DNA from: Granulicella sibirica
GTDB lineage: Bacteria > Acidobacteriota > Terriglobia > Terriglobales > Acidobacteriaceae
Direction: 5' to 3'
Assembly (NCBI RefSeq): GCF_004115155.1
Contig: NZ_RDSM01000003.1
Location: forward strand, 620,001 to 684,000
DNA length: 64,000 nucleotides
Below the pieces are notes generated by a model. That model was given only the letters and a program-made list of their open reading frames with translations, was not told the origin of the DNA and searched no databases. The position numbers and the translations under genes are program-made. This document shows, one piece after another, positions 42,379 to 51,379 of the stretch (position 1 is its first letter; the number at the start of each line of letters is the position of its first letter).

Positions 42379-43742
42379 ACGATCTGAATCACCCAGCCCC
42401 CCACCCCATCGACATGATCCGTGCCAAGCGCGATGGCAAGGTCCTGACTGACAACGAGATCCAGGCCTTCGTCGACGCCGTGGTCCAGGTTCCGCCGCGC
42501 ATCACCGACGCCCAGATCGCCAGCTTCCTCATGGCCGTCTTCCAGCGTGGCCTCAACCCCGAAGAACTCGCCGCCCTCACCCGCGCGATGCGCTTCTCCG
42601 GCGAGACCTTCCAGCGCACCCGGCCCACGCCCTTCCGTGTCGACAAGCACTCGACTGGCGGTGTCGGCGACAAGACCAGCCTCCTCATCGCCCCCATCGT
42701 CGCCGCAGCCGGCCTCGCCGACCCCATGATCAGCGGCCGTTCCCTCGGCCACACCGGCGGAACCCTCGACAAGCTCGAATCCATCCCCAGCTTCAGCACA
42801 CAGTTCTCCGTCGCCGACTTCACCCGCATCGTCGACCAGTGCGGCTTCGCCATGGCCGGCCAGACTCCCACCCTCGTTCCCGCCGACCGCATCCTCTACG
42901 GCCTCCGCGACCATACCGGAACCATCGAGTCTCCCGCCCTCATCACCGCAAGCATCATGAGTAAAAAGCTCGCCGAGGACCTCGACGGCCTCGTCCTCGA
43001 CGTCAAGACCGGCTCCGGCGCCTTCATGAAGACGGACGAAGACTCCCGCCACCTCGCCCGGCTCATGGTTCAGACCGGCGAAGCCTCTGGAACACGCACC
43101 GTCGCCATCCTCTCCACCATGGACCAGCCTCTCGGTCGCTTCGCCGGCAACTGGCTCGAGGTCTGGGAGTGCGTCGACATCCTCAAGGCCGGCACCGGCC
43201 CACGCCCGCCCTTCTCCGCCGATCTCATCGACCTGTCGCTCACCCTCGCCGGGTGGATGCTCTTCCTCGGCGGCAAAGCTGACAGCCCCGAAGCCGGATA
43301 TGAGCTAGCCGACCATCTTCTCGTCTCGAGAGCCGCCTACCAATCCTGGCTCGCGATGGTGCGCGCCCAACACGGCGACACCAACGTCTTCGATCAACCC
43401 GCCGACTTCCACCAACCCGTGGCGATGCACACTCTTCGTGCCCCGCACTCCGGCTACTTTGCCGCCATCGACTGCACCGCCGCCGGCTGGGCCGTGCAGC
43501 GCCTCGGAGCCGGACGCCTTATTCCCGGCGGCCCCGTCAGCGCCCACGCGGGTATCGAGATGCACGCCAAACTCGGCGACCATCTCACGGCAGATCAGCC
43601 CCTCATCACCCTCTACTCCGAAGACGAAGCCTTGCTCAGCGAACCCTTCCACATGCTGCGCGAAGCCATTCACCTCACCCACACCCCACCGACCCTCGCG
43701 CCTCTCATTGGAGACGTCATCACCCATACGGAAATCAAATGA
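42375..43742 (+). CDS. deoA: Thymidine/pyrimidine-nucleoside phosphorylase
   Basis: A 455-residue class II nucleoside phosphorylase that cleaves thymidine or uridine to the base and (deoxy)ribose-1-phosphate. Landmarks are HPIDMIRAKRDGKVLTDNEI, FSGETFQRTRPTPFRVDKHSTGGVGDKTS and DVKTGSGAFMKTDEDSR. KHSTGGVGDK holds phosphate-binding residues. The ATG overlaps the cdd stop, and its own stop overlaps the next ATG, so three genes are coupled. Thymidine versus broad pyrimidine specificity cannot be separated by eye. Confidence 0.92.
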   Translation: MNDLNHPAPHPIDMIRAKRDGKVLTDNEIQAFVDAVVQVPPRITDAQIASFLMAVFQRGLNPEELAALTRAMRFSGETFQRTRPTPFRVDKHSTGGVGDKTSLLIAPIVAAAGLADPMISGRSLGHTGGTLDKLESIPSFSTQFSVADFTRIVDQCGFAMAGQTPTLVPADRILYGLRDHTGTIESPALITASIMSKKLAEDLDGLVLDVKTGSGAFMKTDEDSRHLARLMVQTGEASGTRTVAILSTMDQPLGRFAGNWLEVWECVDILKAGTGPRPPFSADLIDLSLTLAGWMLFLGGKADSPEAGYELADHLLVSRAAYQSWLAMVRAQHGDTNVFDQPADFHQPVAMHTLRAPHSGYFAAIDCTAAGWAVQRLGAGRLIPGGPVSAHAGIEMHAKLGDHLTADQPLITLYSEDEALLSEPFHMLREAIHLTHTPPTLAPLIGDVITHTEIK

Positions 43743-44424
43743 TGAGCCTCCACCCGATCCACACCCTCCTCTTCAGCGCCTCGCTCCTCGCGCAGACGCC
43801 CGCGCCCACCAAACCCGCTCTATCTACAGAAAGCCCGGTAGGCCATTGGGTCGCCGAGCACACCTCAAAGCAGGAACTCGGCCTCTGGTGGGACTTCCGC
43901 GCAGACGGGACTGTGACGGCTACGGTCGGCGGGATCGTCAACGGGACCTATAAGCTGGACGGCAAACAACTTTCTATCTCTTCGCCCGACACCGTTCAGA
44001 CCAGCGCCACCTTCGACGTCCGCTTCGCCGATGGCAAGCTCTTTTCGACCGCCCATGCCGAAGGCCATCCACCGACGATGGAGTTCTCCCGCGTCGGCCC
44101 GCTCCGGCGACTGGTTCATCCCTCGTCGGGACCTGGAAGATGACCGGTGCGCCCCCAGCCGAAGATGCCGAACACGAAGCCGTCCGCGCCCGCATGATGA
44201 AGATGCTCGTAGCCTACGGAGCCGACGGAAGCTACCACGTCCGCATGCCCGCCCAGTCCATCCAGGGCAAGTGGGATGCTGAATCCCACACCTACAGCAT
44301 GAAAGACGGCGTTCCCCTCCACTTCGAACGCACCCCGACCGGCCTAACGCTCGCCCTGCCCCCCGACGGCAAGGAATCACACCTCTACCTCAAGGACACG
44401 ATGATGGAAGCCGCAAAACCCTGA
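43739..44424 (+). pseudogene. Secreted lipocalin-like protein, split by a frameshift
   Basis: Two consecutive frames read as one protein. Frame 1 starts at the ATG overlapping the deoA stop and encodes a signal-bearing segment ending MEFSRVGP. At about 44099 the coding sense moves to another frame, which continues APATGSSLVGTWKMTGAPP and runs to 44424. One missing base near 44100 accounts for it. Both halves have a repeated beta pattern (VGHWVAEHTSKQELGL and VGTWKMTGAPPAEDAE), consistent with a duplicated lipocalin-type fold. The first frame would otherwise end at 44143. Pseudogene, sequencing error or recoding cannot be distinguished. Confidence 0.7.
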
Positions 44425-44442
44425 CAGTCAGGCTGTTGTGGC

Positions 44443-44817
44443 TCAGACGTGCTGCGGTGGATTCGCCTTCTCTTCAAGACGAGCCAGACGCTTGTCGATC
44501 TCCAACGCGTTGAGGAGCACTGCATGGTTGGCTGCCATCTGCGCGGCAAGAGCGTCGAGCCGAACGCTTCCGGCCTGGATTTTTGTTTCGATCGTGTCGA
44601 AGCGCGCATTCATCGTCTTCTCTGATTGCTCGAACTTGACGTCAACACCCTTGAACCTGCTGTCGACACTCTCAAACCGCGCGGTTGCGGTCTTCTCAAC
44701 CGCATCGAAGCGCGCGTTCACCGTCTTCTCGAGACCGTCAATGCGGGCTGAAAGCGCCTTCAGGTCAGGCGCAACCAGGTCCTGTATCACCTTGCGGACA
44801 TCATCGATCGTGCCCAT
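44443..44817 (-). CDS. Coiled-coil protein of unknown function
   Basis: A 124-residue protein dominated by a long coiled coil. Heptad-like units repeat as ARFDAVEKTATARF, ESVDSRFKGVDVKF and ARFDTIETKIQAG (residues 30-90), followed by LDALAAQMAANHAVLLNALEIDKRLARLEEK. No transmembrane segment is seen. The ATG at 44817 has a GGAGG ribosome site; an earlier start would add a non-helical Gly-rich segment. It resembles phage-type or structural coiled-coil proteins, but no specific family was recognised. Confidence 0.7.
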   Translation of the reverse strand: MGTIDDVRKVIQDLVAPDLKALSARIDGLEKTVNARFDAVEKTATARFESVDSRFKGVDVKFEQSEKTMNARFDTIETKIQAGSVRLDALAAQMAANHAVLLNALEIDKRLARLEEKANPPQHV

Positions 44818-44891
44818 GCCCAGCCTCCACCCAAACGCTGCTGACTCGAGTGTAGTCCGTCCCGGTCCGCTGGACCACAACGGACTACCAC

Positions 44892-45308
44892 CTATCCTTT
44901 CGGCTTATCCAGATTGAACATCCAGTTGATCCCGAACTGATCCGTCAGCATGCCAAACCGCGCGCCCCAGAAGGTATCCTGCAGCGGCATCGTCACCTTC
45001 CCGCCCTCGCCCAGCGCCGCGAAGAACTTATCCTGCTCCTCCACACTCTCGTTCTGGATCGCCAGCGAGAAGTTATTCCCCACCTGCACCGGCATCCCAC
45101 CCATTGCATCCGACGCCATCAGCAGCCCGCCGCCGCCGCTGAGCTTCGCATGCATGATCCGTTCCTTGCCGTCTTCCGTGAGCTTCGGCTTCCCCTGCTC
45201 ATCCATCACCGGCATGATCTCAAGCTCGGCCTCTAGGCTCTTCTTGTAAAACTCCATCGCTTCACGACAGTTCCCGTCGAAGGTCAAATACCCGTTGATC
45301 CACTGCAT
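44892..45308 (-). CDS. VOC-family (PhnB/glyoxalase-like) protein
   Basis: A 138-residue vicinal-oxygen-chelate protein of the PhnB type. Key features are YLTFDGNCREAMEFYKKSLEAE, MHAKLSGGGGLLMASDAM and TFWGARFGMLTDQFGINWMFN, the last being the family's C-terminal block. The role is unknown; similar proteins include antibiotic resistance and demethylmenaquinone methyltransferase-like annotations. The ATG at 45308 has GGAGGATG as a ribosome site and starts the normal domain. Confidence 0.85.
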   Translation of the reverse strand: MQWINGYLTFDGNCREAMEFYKKSLEAELEIMPVMDEQGKPKLTEDGKERIMHAKLSGGGGLLMASDAMGGMPVQVGNNFSLAIQNESVEEQDKFFAALGEGGKVTMPLQDTFWGARFGMLTDQFGINWMFNLDKPKG

Positions 45309-45461
45309 CGCACATCCTCCACGCCCTTGATTGGACATCCGGAAAGGTCGGCCTCCAATCCGCGCAGCAATCATACCGTTCCTGTCCGCGTTCTCTCCGT
45401 TACACTCCAATGAAACCCAAACTTTTGTAGCGCGAACGACTGTCTAGAAACGGAGCAAACT

Positions 45462-46697
45462 TTGGCTCGATTCACCGGTCTCCTCGGTCTCATCACCTTT
45501 CTCGGAATCGCCTACGCCTGCTCCACGAACCGCCGCGCCATCAAGCTCCGCACCGTCGCCTGGGGACTCGGTCTCCAGATCGTCTTTGCCTTCCTCGTCA
45601 TCAAGTGGTCCTACGGCCAGGTCATCCTGCACAACATCTCCCAGGTCATCACGGGACTCCTCGCCCACTCCGCCGACGGCTCCGCCATGGTCTTCGGCCC
45701 CCTCGGCGCCCCCGGCAACGCCCTCGCCGTCTTCGCCTTCGCCGTCCTGCCCACCATCATCTTCGTCAGCGCCTTCTTCGCGATCCTCTATCACCTCGGC
45801 ATCATGCAGCAGATCATCAGGGTCGTCGCCTGGATCATGCAGCGCACCATGGGCACAAGCGGAGCCGAGAGCACCAACGTCGCCGCCAGCATCTTCATGG
45901 GCCAGACCGAAGCCCCCCTCACCATCCGCCCGTTCCTCGCCGGAGCCACCCGCTCCGAACTCATGACCATCATGACCTCCGGCATGGCGCACGTCTCCGG
46001 CGGCATCATGGCCGCCTACATCAGCTTCGGCATCAACGCCCAGGACCTCCTCTCCGCCGTTATCATGACCGCCCCCGGCACCATCCTCGTGGCAAAAATG
46101 CTCGTCCCCGAAACCGAAGTCCCCGCCACCGCCGGCACCGTCAAGATGCCTCCCAACGAAGAGCACGCCAACGAAAACTTCATCGCCGCCATCGCCCGAG
46201 GCACCATCGACGGAGGCCAGTTAGCCTTCAACGTTGCCATCATGCTCATCAGCTTCCTCGCTCTCGTTGGCCTCCTCAACGCGACGCTACTCGGCATCTC
46301 GAACATGGCCTGGGCCCACGGCATCCGCACCCCGCACTCGCTCAATGCCATCCTCGGCTTCTTCTGCGCGCCCGTAGCCTGGCTCATCGGTATCCCCTGG
46401 CACGAAGCCCCCGCCATCGGCAACCTCCTCGGAACCCGCGCCGTCCTCAACGAGTTCGTCGCCTACACCTCTCTCGGGCTGCAGAAGTCCACCCTCACCC
46501 CGCGTACCTTTTCGATAGCCACCTTCGCCCTCTGCGGCTTCGCGAACCTCGGCTCCATCGGCATGCAGATCGGTGGCATCGGAGCCCTCGTCCCCAACCG
46601 CCGCAACGACCTCGCCGCTTTGGGCTTCCGCGCCATGCTTGCCGGGACGATGGCTAACCTCATGTCCGCCAGCATTGTCTCGATGCTGATCAAGTAA
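45462..46697 (+). CDS. NupC-type concentrative nucleoside transporter
   Basis: A 411-residue inner-membrane nucleoside symporter of the CNT family. It has many hydrophobic helices. Family blocks are KLRTVAWGLGLQIVFAFLVIKW, ESTNVAASIFMGQTEAPL, MTSGMAHVSGGIMAAYISFGI and STLTPRTFSIATFALCGFANLGSIG. TEAPL and FANLGSIG form the nucleoside and sodium sites. The start is TTG at 45462 with GGAG six bases upstream. It stands alone downstream of the VOC gene, near other nucleoside genes (cdd-deoA, pnp-udk). Confidence 0.92.
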   Translation: MARFTGLLGLITFLGIAYACSTNRRAIKLRTVAWGLGLQIVFAFLVIKWSYGQVILHNISQVITGLLAHSADGSAMVFGPLGAPGNALAVFAFAVLPTIIFVSAFFAILYHLGIMQQIIRVVAWIMQRTMGTSGAESTNVAASIFMGQTEAPLTIRPFLAGATRSELMTIMTSGMAHVSGGIMAAYISFGINAQDLLSAVIMTAPGTILVAKMLVPETEVPATAGTVKMPPNEEHANENFIAAIARGTIDGGQLAFNVAIMLISFLALVGLLNATLLGISNMAWAHGIRTPHSLNAILGFFCAPVAWLIGIPWHEAPAIGNLLGTRAVLNEFVAYTSLGLQKSTLTPRTFSIATFALCGFANLGSIGMQIGGIGALVPNRRNDLAALGFRAMLAGTMANLMSASIVSMLIK

Positions 46698-46711
46698 GTG
46701 CATTGAAACTC

Positions 46712-46764
46712 TGAGCTACCTTTGCCGATAGAGACGGCCAGCCTTTTTCGCCCGAGGTAGCTCA
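46712..46764 (+). promoter_or_regulatory. Hairpin sequestering the ribosome site of the next gene
   Basis: TGAGCTACCT (46712-46721) pairs perfectly with AGGTAGCTCA (46755-46764). The right arm contains the GAGGTAG ribosome site's core and the A of the ATG. The 33-base loop includes GCCTTTTTCG. Translation of the following gene would need this stem to open, so a thermosensor-like or ligand switch is possible. Confidence 0.5.
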
Positions 46765-47030
46765 TGTCTCTTTCGATCTCCGCCGCAAACCTCAGCAACG
46801 CTTCGTACGACCCGGCCGAGGACGCCGCCAGGAAGGCGCCCGCCATCAAGCCGACAACCACGCAGGAGATCCACACCCTGGCCTCTTCCGGCCAGCCTGC
46901 CGCGCTCATCGCCTCCTCTCTCGGAGTCCCCGTCTCCCAGGTCGATGCGGACCTGGGCATCACGACAAGCTCCACCAGTCAGGCCAGCGCCCTGGTAGCT
47001 CTCTCCGGCCGCCTCTCCGTCCAAGCCTAG
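46764..47030 (+). CDS. Small protein with helix-turn-helix-like segment
   Basis: An 88-residue protein beginning MSLSISAANLSNASYDPAEDAARKAP. The middle, TTQEIHTLASSGQPAALIASSLGVPVSQVDADLGI, resembles a resolvase-type helix-turn-helix (IHTLASSG, then ALIASSLGVPVSQV). The termini are low-complexity and Ser/Ala-rich. There is no signal peptide. It could be a small DNA-binding protein, but without a wing or dimer segment this stays open. Its ribosome site lies in a 10-bp hairpin (46712-46764). Confidence 0.6.
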   Translation: MSLSISAANLSNASYDPAEDAARKAPAIKPTTTQEIHTLASSGQPAALIASSLGVPVSQVDADLGITTSSTSQASALVALSGRLSVQA

Positions 47031-47120
47031 GTTGCCAGCATCTGGGCTCGCTCGCCAGAATATTGCGGCGCCCTTCGCTCGTGCGCATCGTGGCGATTCG
47101 GATCAAGTAGAATCGCAACT

Positions 47121-47402
47121 ATGCGAGCCACCGAAGAGCAGGACCAACTCGAGAAAGCCAAGGCTGAGCAACTCATCGCCGAAGCACCCCTGATGGAAGG
47201 AGTAGCAAGCATCACCGTCGAACTTGGTGATGACTTCAGCGGTGATCCTGCTATGTGGGTTAACTTCAATCTGATTCCAGGATTCGACGCCAGCCGTGAG
47301 TGGATCAGGCGGTTTGTCCGGTACGAAACCGATCTTGCATTACGAATCGTTCATAGCGGAGTGAGCCGTTTTCCTTATACGCGGTTTGGACGCGTTGCTT
47401 GA
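47121..47402 (+). CDS. Small partner protein of a HEPN gene
   Basis: A 93-residue cytoplasmic protein. An N-terminal helical, charged segment precedes VASITVELGDDFSGDPAMWVNFNLIPGFD, then a helix and a C-terminal VSRFPYTRFGRVA. The VELGDDxSGDPAxWV strand pattern is one I have seen with HEPN-type partners, recalled and not verified. Its TGA overlaps the TTG start of the HEPN gene (TTGA). No catalytic nucleotidyltransferase signature is present, so this is not a classic MNT antitoxin. The pair may be a toxin-antitoxin-like or defence unit. Confidence 0.6.
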   Translation: MRATEEQDQLEKAKAEQLIAEAPLMEGVASITVELGDDFSGDPAMWVNFNLIPGFDASREWIRRFVRYETDLALRIVHSGVSRFPYTRFGRVA

Positions 47403-47917
47403 GTCTTCCGGATGATCTGCTCGATCATGCGGCGGAACTTGCGATTCAGGCGGTCGACAAACCTAAGATTCGGGATGTGAACCGTCGTCGGGCGGTCTCC
47501 GCTTGCTACTACGCGCTCTTCCATCAGATCAATCGGGATGCCGCCCGGCTCATCGCTCCCAACGTCACTGAAGAGACGAATCACCGCATCCAGCGATGGT
47601 TTGACCACGCCGAGATGAAGCGAGTGTGCAGACGTTTTCTGCCGAAACTACTCGATCAACCGTTGCGTGATCTGCTCGGCGAAGCGGCTTCTCAAGACCT
47701 CCAGATGGTAGCGCTTCACTTCGTCAAGCTTCAGGACGCCCGTCATAGCGCCGACTACGACCTGAGTTACGAGCTCTCTGAGGACGATACCTGGGAGTTA
47801 TTCGAAGCAGCATCCGACGCGGTAAAGGCGTGGAAGCGCATCGCCCACACCGCCGAAGCCAACATCTTCATCCTCTCCCTCCTCCTCTGGAAGAACTGGG
47901 ACCGCGACCGCCTCTAG
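47399..47917 (+). CDS. HEPN-domain protein (UPF0332-like)
   Basis: A 172-residue all-alpha protein. The HEPN pattern RRRAVSACYYALFHQINRD appears at residues 29-47, and KLQDARHSADYDLSYEL in the later helix. The RHSADYD block and SACYYALFH match UPF0332-type HEPN proteins, many of which are RNases or partners of nucleotidyltransferases. The start is TTG at 47399, overlapping the upstream TGA. The remaining helices are rich in Arg/Lys. No transmembrane segment. An RNase role is possible but the Rx4-6H motif is not clearly placed. Confidence 0.65.
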   Translation: MSLPDDLLDHAAELAIQAVDKPKIRDVNRRRAVSACYYALFHQINRDAARLIAPNVTEETNHRIQRWFDHAEMKRVCRRFLPKLLDQPLRDLLGEAASQDLQMVALHFVKLQDARHSADYDLSYELSEDDTWELFEAASDAVKAWKRIAHTAEANIFILSLLLWKNWDRDRL

Positions 47918-47984
47918 CCCGCTTCCCACTCACTCCCCGCCTGGCGTACTCTGGCATCCACGCCCGCCCAGTCCAGGAGCACCC

Positions 47985-49508
47985 TTGATCTTTCAAATCA
48001 CCCGCCTCCTCCTAGCAGCAACCATCCTCTCCGCCGCCGCCGCTCAGACCGCCCCCGCCCCATACAACGAGCCCTTCCGCCCGCAGGTCCACTTCTCCCC
48101 CCGCGAGCGCTGGATGAACGACCCCAACGGCCTCGTCTTCTTCGAGGGCGAGTATCACCTCTTCTTCCAGCACAACCCCCTCGGCGACACCCCCGGCCAC
48201 ATCTCCTGGGGCCACGCCGTCAGCACCGACCTCCTCCACTGGCACGAGCTTCCCGTAGCCATCCCCGCCACCGACAAGGAGCTCGTCTTCACCGGCTCCG
48301 TCGTCGTCGACGAGAAGAACTCCAGCCACCAGTGCGAGAACCACCAGCCCTGCCTCGTCGCCATCTACACCGCCCACAACGACACCCCGCACCACGAAGC
48401 CCAGGCCCTCGCCGTCAGCCAGGACCGCGGCCGCACCTGGAAGCGCTTCTCCGGCAACCCCGTCCTCGACCGCAACGTCCCCGAGTTCCGCGACCCAGGC
48501 GTCACCTGGAACGACGAAACCAAGAGCTGGCTCATGGTCGTCTCCCTCCCCAACGACCACAAGGTCGTCTTCTACACCTCACCTGACCTCATCGAGTGGA
48601 CCGAACTCAGCACCTTCGGCCCCGCCGCAACCGTGTCTGGCCAGTGGGAGTGCCCGAACCTCCTCAAGATCCCCACCGCCGACGGCAAGCAGTCTCTCTA
48701 CGCCCTCAAAATCGGCGTCAATCCAGGCAGCCTCCAGGGCGGCTCCGGAGAGCAGTATTTCCTCGGCACCTTCGACGGCCACCACTTCACCCAGAGCTCC
48801 GACCCCGGCTCTCACGGCTGGACCGACTACGGCAAGGACAGCTACTGCGCCATCAGCTTCAACCATCTGCCCGCCGGCGAACCACCCACCCTCATCGGCT
48901 GGATGGACGACTGGCAATATGCGGACAAGCTCCCCACCGTCCCATGGCGCGGCCAGATGACCATCCCCCGCCATCTCGCCCTCCTCAAAGACGCCGACGG
49001 ATTAGCTCTCCAGCAAACCCCCGTCACCGCCCCCATCCGCGCCAAATCCACATCTTTGGTGGCGTCCATCACCCAGCCCACCACAACGCTCTTCACCACC
49101 GATCAACCCACCGAACTCACCCTGACGATCGACCCCGCCGACGCCCAGACCTTCGGCCTCCGCCTCTACTCCGACCCTGCGCATTGGACTGAAGTAGCCA
49201 TCGATCGCACCACCATGAAGCTCTCCACCGACCGCACGCACGCGACGAACATCACGGCCCCGGACTTTCCAGCCCGCACCGAAGCCCCGCTATCCCCCAA
49301 CCGCCCCTTGGACCTCCACCTCATCCTCGACCGCTCCTCCGTCGAAGTCTTCGCCCAGAACGGCACGACAGCCATGACCAACCTGACCATGCCCACCACC
49401 CAGAACCTTCGCGTAGAACTCTTCCGCACCCAGGGCACCCACCCCCTCAAAGTGATCGGCCAACGCTGGACCCTCCGGTCCGTCTGGTCCTCAGCGCAAG
49501 CCAAATAA
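47985..49508 (+). CDS. Exported GH32 fructan hydrolase
   Basis: A 507-residue secreted family 32 glycoside hydrolase (levanase, inulinase or exo-fructosidase type). The signal peptide covers about residues 1-21. The catalytic motifs are WMNDPNG (nucleophile D46), EFRDPGV (transition-state Asp) and QWECPNLL (acid/base Glu). SWGHAVSTDLLHWHEL and a C-terminal beta-sandwich (about residue 350 on, with LHLILDRSSVEVFAQNG) are typical. The start is a TTG at 47985 with AGGAG seven bases upstream. It would release fructose from fructans. A palindromic repeat follows the stop. Confidence 0.9.
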   Translation: MIFQITRLLLAATILSAAAAQTAPAPYNEPFRPQVHFSPRERWMNDPNGLVFFEGEYHLFFQHNPLGDTPGHISWGHAVSTDLLHWHELPVAIPATDKELVFTGSVVVDEKNSSHQCENHQPCLVAIYTAHNDTPHHEAQALAVSQDRGRTWKRFSGNPVLDRNVPEFRDPGVTWNDETKSWLMVVSLPNDHKVVFYTSPDLIEWTELSTFGPAATVSGQWECPNLLKIPTADGKQSLYALKIGVNPGSLQGGSGEQYFLGTFDGHHFTQSSDPGSHGWTDYGKDSYCAISFNHLPAGEPPTLIGWMDDWQYADKLPTVPWRGQMTIPRHLALLKDADGLALQQTPVTAPIRAKSTSLVASITQPTTTLFTTDQPTELTLTIDPADAQTFGLRLYSDPAHWTEVAIDRTTMKLSTDRTHATNITAPDFPARTEAPLSPNRPLDLHLILDRSSVEVFAQNGTTAMTNLTMPTTQNLRVELFRTQGTHPLKVIGQRWTLRSVWSSAQAK

Positions 49509-49517
49509 CGCTGGTGC

Positions 49518-49554
49518 CCCACCTTCGGCACAGCATCATCGTGCCTAAGGTGGG
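49518..49554. repeat. REP-like palindrome after GH32 gene
   Basis: CCCACCTTcGGCAC (49518-49531) pairs with GTGCCtAAGGTGGG (49541-49554) with one mismatch and a nine-base loop. There is no U-tract. I recall similar CCCACCTT palindromes in Granulicella-type genomes, unverified. A weaker CCCAAGGTGGGGG element lies near 62127. Confidence 0.55.
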
Positions 49555-49570
49555 AGCCACGGAATCCGAT

Positions 49571-51379
49571 CTACCCCTCAAACCCCTTGGGCCTCTCCCC
49601 CACCACCCCAAACACCCGCTCCATCGCCAACCCCACCCTGGCCACCGTCCCCTCATCGAACAGCCGCCCGATCAGCGTCACCCCATGCGGCACCCGCCGC
49701 GCCGGAGAAAACTTCGGCAAGGGATGCGCCGGATCAGGAGCCCAGTCACTCCGAGCCTCGCTCACCTCCACAAACCCAGCCCGCATCGTCAGCGAAGGAT
49801 GTCCCGTCGCATTCGAGATCACCAGCATCTCGTCCCGCAGGCTAGGCACCAGCAACACGTCCACCTCCCGCATCACCCGCGCCATCTCCATCGCGGTCTT
49901 CCGCCTCAGCCGGTCCGCCTGCACCATATCGACCGCCGAAAGAAACCGCGACTGCCGAAACGTATTTGGCCAAGCATCCGGAACCTGCGCAGCGAGCTGA
50001 TCCACCCGGTGATCGAGCGTCTCTTCCTCGAACGCCGCCGCAGCCTCGGCGAACAAAATAATCTGCAGAGAGTCATAGGGCCAATCCGGCAGCGACACCG
50101 GAACCGCCGTCATCCCGAGCTTCGTCACGACCTCAAGCGCATGTCGATCCACATCGGTCGCGGGAGCCTCCTTCATCCACCCCGGAACGTACCCAACCTT
50201 CAGCCCGTGCACCGGGAGGGAAGCATCGAACGCCAGCGAACTCCCCACGTTCGAGAGATCCCCCGCATCCGCTTCCCCACAGAGCGCCGCCAGAACAAGC
50301 GCAGCATCCTCCACCGACCGCGTCATCGGTCCCAGCTTGTCGAGCGACCAGCACAGCGTCATCGCTCCCGTCCTCGGCACCCTCCCAAAAGTCGGCCGCA
50401 GTCCCGTCACCCCACACCGCATCGACGGGCTCACAATCGACCCACCCGTCTCCGACCCGATCGAGAACCCCACCAGCCCCGCCGCGGTGGCCGCTCCAGG
50501 CCCCGCCGACGACCCGCTCGCACCCTCCTCCAGCAGCCACGGATTGACCGTCTGCCCTCCAAACCACACATCGTTCAGCGCCAGCGCTCCAAGCGAGAGC
50601 TTCGCAACCATCACCGCTCCAGCCGCCTCCAGCCGTGCGACGACAGCCGCATCCTTCTCCGGCACCCGGTCCTTATAAAACTCGGCTCCCCATGTCGTCC
50701 GTACCCCCGCCGTATCCAGCAGGTCCTTCCCGCCCCAGGGAATTCCATGCAGCGGCCCGCGATACCTCCCGGCGCCAATCTCCGCATCCACCGTCCGCGC
50801 CTGCCGCATCGCGACCTCGGGCGTAGCCGTGATCACGCACTTCAGCGTCCCGTTGTACTTCGCGATCCGGTCGAGATAAATCCTCGTCAGCCGCTCGGAG
50901 GAAATCTTCTTCGTCTCCACCCAGCGCGAGAGCTTCGTCACCGGCGCAAACGCAATCTCCGCATCCGTCTTCGGCAACTCCCCGGCGTCCGCCGCCGACC
51001 GCACCACTGCTCCATGCATCGCCCCCACCGGAGCCCCCGGCACCAGCGGATCCCACCGCGAATATGGAGCATCCCCATCCACGATCGCAACCTTCCGCGG
51101 CCCTACCCGGCGCTCGTACAGCGCCGCCATCGACTGCCGCCAGTTGCCCGCCGCCTGCGCGCGATCCTTCGGTGTCAGCGGATACTGCACCAGCTTCTCC
51201 GCCTCCGCGAACGTCTCAACCGTAACGACGGGCCCCACCGCCGGAGCCGTCCCAAACGCCGGTGGAGCCCCCGGTGTCGCCGCCCCCGGCACCTGCGCCC
51301 CGGCACCCACCCCGGCCGCACCAAGCATCATCAACGAAGCTTCCTGCACAAACGTTCTCCGCGTCTTCTTTGTGGACAT
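49571..51379 (-). CDS. Tat-exported amidase (amidase signature family)
   Basis: A 602-residue amidase-signature enzyme. It starts STKKTRRTFVQEASLMMLG, a Tat motif followed by a hydrophobic stretch. The catalytic Lys-Ser-Ser elements can be traced: Lys in HGIPWGGKDLLD, Ser in GASGSSAGPG and Ser in GSETGGSIVSP. An extra N-terminal region of about 130 residues precedes the core, which is unusual. Substrates could be carboxamides; none can be named. It is transcribed away from the purine nucleoside phosphorylase gene with a 470-base gap between. Confidence 0.88.
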   Translation of the reverse strand: MSTKKTRRTFVQEASLMMLGAAGVGAGAQVPGAATPGAPPAFGTAPAVGPVVTVETFAEAEKLVQYPLTPKDRAQAAGNWRQSMAALYERRVGPRKVAIVDGDAPYSRWDPLVPGAPVGAMHGAVVRSAADAGELPKTDAEIAFAPVTKLSRWVETKKISSERLTRIYLDRIAKYNGTLKCVITATPEVAMRQARTVDAEIGAGRYRGPLHGIPWGGKDLLDTAGVRTTWGAEFYKDRVPEKDAAVVARLEAAGAVMVAKLSLGALALNDVWFGGQTVNPWLLEEGASGSSAGPGAATAAGLVGFSIGSETGGSIVSPSMRCGVTGLRPTFGRVPRTGAMTLCWSLDKLGPMTRSVEDAALVLAALCGEADAGDLSNVGSSLAFDASLPVHGLKVGYVPGWMKEAPATDVDRHALEVVTKLGMTAVPVSLPDWPYDSLQIILFAEAAAAFEEETLDHRVDQLAAQVPDAWPNTFRQSRFLSAVDMVQADRLRRKTAMEMARVMREVDVLLVPSLRDEMLVISNATGHPSLTMRAGFVEVSEARSDWAPDPAHPLPKFSPARRVPHGVTLIGRLFDEGTVARVGLAMERVFGVVGERPKGFEG

